Below, one piece after another: positions 1 through 11,700 of a DNA stretch of 64,000 nt (positions are counted from its first letter, which is position 1; the number at the start of each line of letters is the position of its first letter). Location: assembly GCA_017591395.1 (NCBI GenBank), contig WEDG01000755.1, forward strand, positions 1 to 64,000. The letters run 5' to 3'. The position numbers and the translations under genes are program-made. Origin of the DNA: Schistocephalus solidus (taxonomy: Eukaryota > Platyhelminthes > Cestoda > Diphyllobothriidea > Diphyllobothriidae). A model generated the notes under the pieces. That model was not told the origin of the DNA, ran no database searches, and saw nothing but the letters and a program-made list of their open reading frames with translations.

Positions 1-151
1 GATTTCGATCGTGACGCAGTGACTTAGAGCGTTGGAATTCTAACCATTAGGTCACGAATTCGAGCCTCGGGTGCCGCACCACCTGGGGTTGGGTATGGTT
101 AGCTGATGCCGTCTAGTAAGCTAGAAATGCCCATTCCAGTCTGAATTGCCT
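1..151 (+). repeat. tRNA-derived SINE, 5'-truncated by window edge
   Basis: The stretch has a decayed tRNA-like B box (ATTCGAGCC near 57) followed by the family's conserved tail: GGGTTGGGTATGG, a decayed 'ctgatgccgtctagtaagc' block and 'gaaatgcccattcc'. The same tail order recurs at about 4.2, 9.8, 12.4, 23.6-24.2, 26.6, 27.7-28.6 and 38.9 kb. This copy is diverged and carries no intact promoter boxes that I can see. Confidence 0.6.
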
Positions 152-2669
152 TTTTCGATAACTTAATTCTGCCTAAACCCTACTTTAGTCATTAGTTCGA
201 ATCAAAAACACATTTCAATATTTCGGTTGACATTTAATGAGATATGAAAGCTACATTATGGTTTTTTCAGTATTTGAAGCCTCCTCAACTACCAATAAAG
301 AGTTCCTCCTTTAGAAACCTAAATATTTTAACCGCTTGCCTGCATCACCGGATCAGGGTGTGTCGTTGTCAGTTTCTCAGTTACTGTGAGATTCTCTGTA
401 TTTCTCATGAGGTGCTCATTTGGTTCTGCTGAATTAGTCCCTTGACCGAATTGTCCTATCCTGAAGAACATTTCCCTTGCAGACTTGGCTCAGGTGATGT
501 AGTCCAGGTGCGGTCTGGACCTATGCGATCAGACATTTTGAATTAGTCCTGTTTTCCATACATAATCATAACCTAAAGTACTCGTCTGCACTTTTCCCGT
601 GTCAGTATCTAAAATGCTCGAAGTTCTGCAATTCTGTAGGAGCGGCCTGCGGTTGGTCCACATGAAAACAAAATTATTAACTTCTTAGGGAGGCCAAAGG
701 TTCTGTTGGTCACACCAAACGATGGGGTTGTGACAGCATCCGCGGTCCGCGCGTAAACAACACAGGGTATACCATAATCTTATGCAGTTCACAGGGTTCC
801 AGCAGAGTAACACGGTTGTGGCGGAAAGTTGCACACAGTACAGCGCCTTTGAGAGCACCCGGCCTGACGCTAACTGCATCACATAGGTAACTTCTGTGCG
901 CACCTTGGTCACTGGTACTCGAAATTGTACTACGGCGTTTGCGATCAATTGTCGACAATTCAGCCACTCTGGTTTGGGAAGCATTCATGCCATGTGCATC
1001 GTCTCAAATCACCACCATTCAGCCGTAATGGCTGCAACCAAATTGATCGTAGGCATTTAAAAATGGAGCAACACGATAGTTGTCCGGTGACAGGTTGTTC
1101 GGTTAAGAAGGTACAGGTGGGACGATAGAACTTGCACTCATCTAGAACTTCTTAGTTGAGTCATAGGATTTCATCTTTGCCTGCGATGCACTTTCGTTCC
1201 TTCTACGTTTCACCATCTCTTTCAGTGCTCTGCATTCTTTTAAAGGGATCGATATTTTTCGATTTTTTAATAATTAACTTGTCACATAATCTTTTTTAAG
1301 TTATCTTTCAGCTGTACAACACTCATATAACTGAAACGCTATCAAAATGCCGTTGTACACGTGGCCTGCGAAGGAGTAGTTAGAGTTCTAACCCTCATCG
1401 AGTCGCTTTCGACCATTTTCGAAGCGCAATTGACATATCACAGAGATCGGTTTCGATCAAGCTCTTGGTTCCTCGAGCAGGCTAGGTGTGGGTTCAAAGT
1501 CCCTTTGACAACTTATTCGTGCACTTTGTAGTTCCAACGTCTTGTAATTCAGAGCAGATTGTATCAGTCTGTGACGCAAAGGCTTTCAGAGAGAGTGAAA
1601 TGTTTTACTGTTAGTGGAACCGTTTTGCCCTCAGGGCTATTTATTGCAGTCCAGAGCATCCACCGTTCTTTCCTTGTCGGCGGTAAATATGCGTTATTCG
1701 AAACGTTCTTCCTCTTTAGAGCTGGTCTTTTTCTTTTTTCCATAACCTAGTTTGTTTCATCAAATAATTATTTCGAATAATATATTCTCTTGGTTTTTTT
1801 CGGAAATTTAGCTCTGTGCAAAACCTTGAACTAAACGATTCTTGCTATAAATCATGTTAGTTACTTCAGCTGCGCTCTCGGCTTCCATTAGTTATGCATA
1901 TCATGTGATAACAAGGAAGTTCAAGCGAAGTTTGTAGTCAGTAAATTCTGCTTGTTTGCAAAATGTATCGTCTCTTTAGGGTCTGTTTGGAAGCAGATGC
2001 ATCGCGGCACACAGACATCAATTCCTTGTATCTACCTCAGCTTTTTACCTAAGAGTACCGCAGGCAAAAACTGTACTAGACGATGATTTGATTATTGTTA
2101 TGGTTATCCCTTACCTTGCAATTTAACCGGATAAACCAGCTGCTATCTATTACTTAAAGGTTCTGGAAAAGATTCACCTAAGTGCCCTCAACAAGTACTG
2201 TTTATTATTGGCCAATTCAAAAAGATTTTTACTCAGCCTTTATGTCTTCCCTCTAGCCGCACTGCTAGCCACGTAATCTACACTTATTAAAGATATTCTC
2301 ATTAGGTCCTCGGGAACCTCTGTCCTAGCAACCAGAGTCATCGTTTGGGAGTTCTCGGAATATTTCATTCGTCAGTCCTTCAGTGTCTCACGGCAATCAA
2401 TGGATGTCGTCGTTGGATGGACACTCCCGGCCATGTTTATCGCAAGCCATCTGTACCCCTGCACCAGCTCTAGAAGATCATGTACTCCTGCTGTATGCTT
2501 ATCTAGGCTTTTGACGGCACAGCTTACGAATGCACGGCTCGTCCGGTATCTTGATTGGTTCGCGTCCAAGCGCTTGGATGGGCACAGAGCCGGTATGCTA
2601 TTGGTGCAGAAAATCGTCCGTATGGCCTTTTAAGACGGTGCTGGCGACGACAAAGGGTGGTTTTTCGCA
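152..2669. other. Upstream intergenic region, no gene seen
   Basis: This is AT-rich sequence with only short chance frames. I see no convincing TATA box, CpG-rich promoter or spliced-leader acceptor. It should contain the promoter and 5' UTR of the SPARC-like gene that starts at 2670, but I cannot place them. Confidence 0.4.
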
Positions 2670-2705
2670 ATGAAAGCGCTTCTATTTCTCGCCCTGGGGA
2701 CTATG
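2670..2705 (+). CDS. SPARC: SPARC-like gene exon 1 (signal peptide)
   Basis: ATG opens a 12-codon stretch, [12 protein letters not shown], that reads as a signal-peptide start: one basic residue and then a hydrophobic run. It is followed directly by a strong donor, GTAAGT, at 2706, and ends in phase 0. An in-frame TAA lies at 2631-2633, so if the 5' UTR is unspliced here this is the first possible start. It is the best secretory start before the follistatin-like exon. Linking it to that exon needs the tiny exon at 11763. Confidence 0.6.
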
Positions 2706-5700
2706 GTAAGTCAGCAGTATTCTGTGTTTACAGACCTATACACCTTTAACTGAAAGAGTAACAATGACCTGTATTGTTATCGACTGACTGCAAAAGTTTC
2801 TGAGCAACTCACATACGGCCATTTTTTCTGTAATACTTATAAATAAATTTGTGGCCTTCTCTTAGTCATAAAAAACAGAATTCCGCTTCGCAGGACAACG
2901 GTTAATTGAAGGCCTCTTTTTTTGACTTACGCGAAGTCACCTCAAAAGCGGATTGTATGTTCTTCCATTAATCCCGGTTTGGCTTACTTGGATAATTATC
3001 CCCCTTCTGAACACATTTTACGGTCGTATACTGCAGCTTTTATACGTAGGCCCAAAATTCCTCTATAAGTAGCTAAAATTTAACTCATTTTCAAAGTTAA
3101 AGGCAAATTCCCTTTGTTGAGCGTCCAAATGGGTTTTGGAGGGACCTTGGAAAGAATCTCACTGGAACCGTTGCGACGTCTGAATGGCGGACAATAACTG
3201 GGTTTTGGGTGTTTTTTACGCGCATGGATCAGCATGCTTTAGATTTTGCTTACCCGGCTATTCGTTTTTGAAACACGTTCAACAGGAATGTGTCAGTTGT
3301 TTTATATGGCCTCCGTGGAGCATGCTGTACTGCGCAGATCGTCAAATATCCCCATTTTTTTCTCCATAAAACAAAAAATATCCTCAATTCTTGGTCAGTT
3401 TTACTTTGCGCTGCTGAACCAGGCTCGTCTTTATCAGTTAAGGTAGGTGCTGGTGCTGTAGTGGTGCATGTGAAAAATACTTTAAGTTTCCATCAGGATT
3501 TTCGTCTTATTCATTCACAGTTTCAGTGCAGTAGTCGCCCGTACCATGGCCCCAGTTGTTGCCGGCGCTATATAAGCGACTACCCTTAAAAAGCACGCAT
3601 ATTTCGGTTTATTCGCCAGGTGAAAATATTTTTTACCGATAACCGAAAACCCAGAGAACAGCCAACCAGATGAGCACACTTGCTGCGGTTCATAACGAAG
3701 GGAGATGCAATGATTCCTCCCCGATGGCAGAGGTTGCGTTCCAGCCCCTCCCCCCGGGGAGAGACGAAAATCCACGAAGTAAAAATCACGTGTTCGCATG
3801 ATTATTTTTGTATATATTTTATGTCCTTATTAACCCTACCACATTCTTATAAACATTTATCACTTGGTTATGCAGCATTAAAAATTTCATGTTCTCATAA
3901 ATTTTAGGTAAGATTCCCTGAAATAAGGTTTGGTAAAACATTTTTGTTGGACTACACACAAATATACGTATCGTATATTATTGAGGCGCTGTATTTAATG
4001 CGTAATGAAGTCATCCGTCAATAGCAACCCGTGTATGAAAGCAACTAGGAAAACCATCTGAGGAAACATGTACCAGGAATGAAAATTCCCCCTGGCCGCA
4101 GAATTTCTATGAACCAGCGAAAATTTGCTATATATATACATATATATGAAATTGAACCGACAAAGACAAGGGAGACCGGAATGGCCATTTCTGGCTTATT
4201 AGCCGTCATCAGCCAGTCATACCCAATCCCAAGTGTGGCACACCTGGGATTCGAACCCTCGACCTTTGGTATTTGAGTCGAACGCTCTACCATTGAGCCA
4301 TGGGCTCGTTGTTTTTGTCGGTTGTGATCGGGAATATGATGGTGTGGGGCTCACCGATCTGCTTAAGGAACATGTATGTTTCTATGAACCAGCGACAAAT
4401 TTGCTATACATATATATATATATATATATATCTGGCAAAGATGCTGTACCATCCTCCCGGCATAGGTAATAACTAAAAGCACAGACACAGGTTTCGCCGA
4501 TTTTTCTGCTACTGCATGACACAGCAACGAAGGGTTCGGCTCCTCAGTGGGTCCCAGATGTCTTCGAGGCAGATGTTCATGGAAATTTTGGATCTGATCC
4601 TAAAAAGTCATGTCTGGATCACCTGACACCATGTCCTGCACTTAATAATTTCAGAACTGATTCGCCCGATATATATTTATATGCTTTAAAATAAATTCCG
4701 TAAAAGCGGAAGAGCGACTTAAAGAGGTGTTAATATGCGATGGGAAACTCCAAATACCAGTAATTGGTTGATCGTATTTCTACATCCAGTATAAGAAATT
4801 AGTCCATCAGTTATCGAACTAACTAGACTGCCTCCGGTGAATTGGTGTAGGCAATAAATTAACACGAAACAAAGTGGCTCTTGCATCTAGAAGTCTTTCC
4901 GTAGTTTGTATGAACGTCATGTGTTGATCTTGCCAATGACGTCCTGTCAAGCCCAACGAAGTAACTATATATTGTCCTTAAAATCGGTATCCTGACTGTC
5001 TTGCGAAGTAGCCTTCAAAGCAGGTTTTTCATGCTCCAGTGCAGAATATTCCTTTTCACCATTCATAATAGAGGATTATAATAACGGAGTAAGATAAACA
5101 AATGAAATTGGCGTTTATTACGTCAGCGGAGCTATAAATGCTATATCCTATAAAAAAGAACGAAATGATGGATATAGAAATGTGAATGACATAATGCCTC
5201 CGGTGAGTTAGGCATAGCGAAGTGCGTTGGTTCTGAGCCGATTGGATCACGGAGCTTGATGGCTCCGTGGCCGTAGCTGAGGAAAGAGAAAAATTAATTA
5301 ACGTTATATTAACACTGCTTCTCTCCTACCCCTCTTAGTTAACGATCATTACAGTTATGGACTATAAGTGGAACCAGGACTTGAACATTGGAGCGCCAGG
5401 TTTGTTGCTCAGATTTATTCGAATGGACACCTAAACAATACAACGTGCTTCAGAAATCACAACTCCATAAATACCCAGTGCCCTTATGATACAGCGCGCT
5501 TACATTTGCTTAGGGGCGGCCAACCAGTTACAGACCCCGCAAGTCTTTGTGAGTACTGGGCGAGCGAACAGTACTGCCGTGCTGATGGAGGTGGTTTCAA
5601 CGTTATATAATACCCTGCAGTCGAACTGAATGCGAATAAAAGTAGCCAGAGCAGTCTATGGTTTACTTATTCATGGATCATTCAACGTATTTGGTTGCAT

Positions 5701-8700
5701 AAAACACAATTGTATACCCTAATCGCACCGATTTCATCATAGTTTGCGTCTCTCTGTTGCTGCTACTTATTCCTCTGCTTTTCCATTACATCCTCCCTGT
5801 TCTCGGAAGTCATCCATTTTCTGACAGCTCCAGCTGACGACTTGTTTGACAGGGAAGCCCTTTATTCTAGCTAAACGACCTATTTTTTTCCTGATGAAAG
5901 GCACATTCGAAGCCCCATCGTGATGCGTTTGTCGGTTTTCGAAGCACAAGTGACACAGCACACAGGTTTCTTTGGAATAACTCATGCCTTGCATGATTTT
6001 TGAGACCCGAGGAGCAGGCCAGAGGTGTGCTTTGAGCTCTTTTTGAGCAATGGTCCAATACTTTTAAGAACACTAACTTTTCTAGTACCTAGTCCAATTA
6101 TCTTCAAGGGTAACTGGCACTTCCTTAGTTCGGTGTTGGTTAAAGCCTCTAGCAAATGAACACAAGCTCATTCAATAATTCAAGACCGTGCATGGTCGTA
6201 GACGATCAGAACAATGAACACCAACTGGGGGAAATCCATTTATGTCGTAAAGCTCGCTATAGTCTCTCCTTGCACTCTCTTTTAGCCAGTTAGGAAGCAT
6301 AGGGAAGCAGTGGGTCTGTTAACGTTCTCATTTCCCATAATTTGATGCAATTAGGAATTTTTGTTCGACTTGAGCTGATGAAATCATTCAGCTCGGAGTT
6401 GGAGCTTAACCTGCTTGACAGACCAAATAAAACTTCTGAGGAACATAAACATCTCTCTGCAACTACAATAGTCCAGTTCAAACCATTCAAAGCTCTAGGA
6501 CTTAATATATCACGCAATTACATAAATTCTCATGAGCCCAAGTTTTACACATAAGTGACAATAATGACTCGGATCGCTTGTGTAGAAACACGAAATATCC
6601 GGAAAAATTATTTTCAAACCTTAGCAACTTGGCCATTTTAATTCTCGTTTCTGAGAAAACGCACGCTTACAGGTTGGAATAATGGTGTTCTCGAAACAGG
6701 CAAAGATGAGGAAGAATTGATAATTCCGAATGTTATGACACTTACCACTAAATTGTGGCATGTCCTCTTCAGTGCAGAAAGACAATTGAAATTTTCTGCT
6801 TATTATTGTTCCTTAAATACAATTTTTATCGGATTAAAAAACCTTCGTGACATAGGTTGAACCTTGTTTTTAAAACACTCAGCCAATAGGGAAAGATAAG
6901 AAGCAGACGTGATCGTTTTGGAATAGTTTTATGCATCACATGGCAGCTATCAGTTCCAATCCAATCATGTCTGGTTGCAGTTGATCATCTCCTCACTTCT
7001 GTTACAGTTTGAACCTTTCATCCTCCAGTACTCGGAAGATGACCAAAGGGAAAAGACTATCAGCGTAAAGTTTTAGGACTTGGTGTTTAGGTTCGCTCCT
7101 ACATTGATGGCCATCGTCGTCAGTACTGGCCGCCTTCAGAATCAAACATTTATTCGTGAACTATTTAACAGCACCCATGTTAAAATTAGTCAACGTAGGA
7201 TCTATTAACATCCCTGCATCTATACACTCGATGAGCAAGGTCATTTTAGCGTCTTCACTAACAAACCACTGATACTGATGCTAAAAAACTCTTTAAATTC
7301 AGGTTCTGCCTCCGTATTGTTAGTAAAAATTGTGTCTAGATTCTTGAAAAAATGGTGTCAGTGGGTGTGGTAAAGTCTCGCATCCCAAGTCGCTGACTTT
7401 CTGCCTGTCATCTTGGCAGCACATGGCCTTGAGTTGTCGTATAGAAGAATTGGACCATTTCGGTTCACTAGTACAGGTCTCATTTTCCCAAAGTACACAA
7501 GTGTACTTCTGCGAGTTACTTGCAGTGAATCTCTTATTAACCTCGAGAGAGCTCTAATGGACAACATACCAGTGTACTTCTGCGAGTTACTTGTAGTGAA
7601 TCTCTTATTCACCTCGAGAAAGCTCTAGTGGACAACTACCAGGTGGTAGTTAAAATGCGCTGCTGCCCCAAGTTAGGTTTCGAGAGCCTTTGAGGTGCTC
7701 CGTCAGGATCAAGGCATTGCCCTGAACGCTTAGTGTTAGCATAAAAGATTCACGTTTCGTCACTCAGCACTATTCAATCAAGAAATTGATTATTGCAGTT
7801 TCGTAGGGGGACCATCCAGCACAGTCCAAAACACCGAAATCAATTTTATATTCATTGAGCTCACGTGGGACCCATGCATCTAGCTTTCTCACCTTACCAG
7901 TTTGCATCAGCACTTCCGAAACCGTTGAACTACTGGCATTAAATGTCTCGAAAAATTTTCTGACACTTTGAACTGGCTTTTCAGCAACAATCCCTTTCAA
8001 AAGTTTATTGTAAGGAATGCATGGCCATCCACTACCTGCTTGATCTTCAAGGCTCTCGTTGTCTGCCGCTATAAAATTTCTGAAGCCACCTGCGTATTTT
8101 ACAATGACTTGTTAACCTTTTTCCCCAAGCTTTTTTGATATTTTCGGCTGGTAGGGGCGTAGTATGGCTGAGTTTGAACTCATAAAAGTAAAGTATTTCT
8201 TCTTTCTTCGCCTCTGTTATTCAAAATCATACTCTGAAAAAAATGATAGAATACATATTAATGAATGCACATCAAATATTAAGCATTTAAATTTTATAAA
8301 AACACTGCAAGCATGACAATTATTTTCGATTTGTAAAACACGCATTGCAGCAGCGTCCAATATTTTCCAAACAAACAAAATTCGATTTGGAAAAATTTCA
8401 CTTTATTGCACCTCAAGCAAGACTCATTCTGAGCAATTGTTGTCCTCGGCCAACAGGCAGACTCCATTTATTAGTTGTGAAGGGTTGAAGTTTCCATATT
8501 CCTTGGGAAGATGCTGCTGCGACACAGGGTAATACATTTTTTGAAATGTTTACCTCTTGATGAATTAGTACGGTGCATTGACCCCATTTGCAGAACTATT
8601 AAAATTTCGGCATAAATTCCAACCTCTTAGCTCACCCACGTTAGTACATGACACAGATGGAACAAATTCATCCACGAGTCACTGCTTCAACGTGAGGTTT

Positions 8701-11700
8701 TAATGAAGGGATTTATGAACAAGTAGCTTAGTGAGTTTAAAAACTGGAGAGTTTTATAACAAAAAATCCTGTTTTATCCTCCCTCTTAAAAACCCACAGA
8801 TTTCGGTCTTTTCGTGTCACTGAGGGAAGTCAGTTTTGGGCACTGTCTAAGGGGCGTCCATAGAGCACGCTTATACATAGTACAAGTGGGTTTGTGTTGA
8901 ATTACAGGAAAAGCAGGAGTAGAGTTAATGATTAGAGTAAGGCAGTGGTTAGGGTTGCGGTTATGGTCAAGGATCCAGAAACACGGTTATTTACTCCTTC
9001 TGAATTTTAAGTGCAAGTCTACCGATATTACAGGGCCGAACGTTACTATTTCCGCTTCCTTCCCGAGGGGTTTCGGGTTGGGCATGACGCGGGGAGTGCA
9101 TATAGTCAATTCGAACCGGGCTACTGAATACCGTTGGTCATTCTCACTTAAAAGCAAAGGTTTTGCGACAGAAAAGAGGAGCGCGAATGACTTTACGACT
9201 CATTCACCTGCATCCACGCAGCATGCCCTACTAACACGGTCAACCATAGGTAGGAGCGAGATGTCTCTCGGTGCTCTACGTCCTTGCAAACACTGTGCTA
9301 ATCTAGAACTCGATTACCTCCATGTAATCGAGTGTCCATACACAGACCTTTGTATTCAGTTGCTGCCACTGTTAGCACACTGCATTACTTATGAGGGAAG
9401 TTAATGAGCTGCGCATCTGCGTTGCTACTTACTACTACTATTTTTGTTGTGTTCTCCTTTACTATGTAACGATGTTTATTTTATTCGTTAGGTTCTCATT
9501 GGAAACGGTGATGCCCGCGTGGTACGTTTCTTCCGGCATATGTTTGCATATCATTAAGACTGATCATGCTTTTCAGACCTCAAATTAGGCAGTTAAAGAA
9601 TCTTTAAGATGTCTTCTAATTAGATCTGAAAATATCATACCAGTTTCTACTCATATAAAAAGGAGCTGCAATCAATGGTACAAGAATTTATTTTTTGTCC
9701 AACGTTTTGAATCTTAGTAGAGTCAGATGCACAATGCCGACAAAAGACAAGAGAGAGTGTAATGGCCATTTCGAACTCATTAGCCGTCATCAGCCAGTCC
9801 TACCCAATCCCCAGGTGGTGCCCCATCCGAGGCTCCAATCTGCGATCCGTTGAGCAGAAGTCCAACGCTCTAAACAATGAGCCACATGTTCGTTGTCTTG
9901 CCGGTTTAGATAAGGAATCTTGGCATTCGTTGACGAACACCACGTTCCAAGACTGCAAATAAACAACAGAGCATTCGAATATACACTAAGATTTCGCAAA
10001 ACCTTCTAATCTTTTGTCCAATGAGTTCCTAAATTCTGGATAAGTGGAAACTGTATTAAACAAAAATATCTTATCGCATACTTTCATTTAATAGAGATAA
10101 TTCTGTAGTCCAACTCCACAATATCTTGTAGGTATTTTGTTAACGGGCTTGATTTTCACCGTAGTAAAATTAAAATACAGGTAAAAACGTTTATTCCTGC
10201 GTTTTGGGACAAAAGATACGAACAACTTGCAAAAAAAATAATTTTTAAAGTTGAATTCACTTCTTGTTTCCGGAAAAAATGCGATTCTTTACACTTGCCT
10301 GCATCTGAGTTTCATTGACCTCCAAGCACATTTTACAGTTCCAGAACACATTTATTTTTAAAAATTTTAATTATAATTGTGGTCTTTTAGAGCACAATAC
10401 ACAAAAACTATGGATGTTGCTTTGGGATATTAACTTACATGGGAAATATATTGAATGTTTGGCAACCTTTTAGTTCGCCTAAATCCTGCCTGTTTTCCTT
10501 CGATATATAAGATTGAACATCTAGTGTTCTGTAGAAAAAGACTATCTTAGCATCAAATCCACTCAACAAACCAAAAAAAATAAAACTAAATTACGCACTC
10601 TAAAATTTGGTCACGTTTGGCGTGAGTTAGGTCAACTACACTATGAGGTCACGTTAGAAGCTAAAACTTCCGGTAAATAAAATTATGATTTCAGTGGTTG
10701 CACTTCCTTCTTCTCACCTACTTCCTTGAACTTGCTATGTTAGCAATATTTGTCCATGTAAGAGCGTCGAAATTAGCTTAAAAATACCAAAATCGTTGCT
10801 CTTGTGATACTTTTCGGAGTTAAGAATTTCAAAGTGACGCTTTTTGATTACTTTGAGTGCTAACATTCCGTAAATTAATTGCAATACAAGTTTATTTGCC
10901 ACGGACAATCTTCTATTCGATTAAAATTTTCAGTAATAGTAAAAAAATATTCTGATAGCACGCCCTCGACATCTAACTTGTGAAGTGTTGGAAAGGCACA
11001 CTTAACAGTCATCAAAACCGTGGAAGGTTAAGACCGAATAGAAAGAGGACAATCTGAGTATTCCTGTTTATTTCTGAAGATCATTGCAAAATTCTGTTAA
11101 TAAGCAGTTACTTTGACTGTATCTTATTTAATACCTTAAAATATCCTTTATAAAACCTTGATAACAAGAATATTTTCTTTGGAAATTTACTTATTTAAAG
11201 CAATCTGTGAATTCGAAATTGGAAATATTTTAATCATATTGCCTTATCATAGTCGCCTTTTGTTACATACGTGAGACACTAACCGCTGAGTTATGGCCAT
11301 CAACTTCCAACCGTCATATTTTATCTCCTTTTGCCACAGAAGTTAATACCGCAATAGATAATTGCATTTTATTATGGTGCCGTGCAAATGAGTTCACCGC
11401 TCCCTATATCCGAGTCGCCGTGACGCATTGTAGGTTTGAGGCACCTGAGACTGCAAACGAAATGGCAGCTACTTATTTTATCCGATTTCTTAAGTGTTAA
11501 ATCAGCTGTACACTTTCCTTGCCTGTTGTAGAAGTAGGAAGTAAACCTAAGATATTAAAACCCTGTGAAAATGAATAAGGGGTTCAGGGTTTTGGTGATT
11601 TCGGCTTCTCCACTTCCTTTGCTGTCTTAACGCTGTTTGAATTTTTTGCGACAAATTAATGGTTAAAAATCGTAGATTTCTCTAGTCCGGCATTTTCGGT

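Noticed and set aside
8928..9404. A gene with a zinc-binding C-terminus
   Set aside because: Only one C-x2-C-x8-H-x3-C motif is present and no other domain; LINE debris or chance is more likely.
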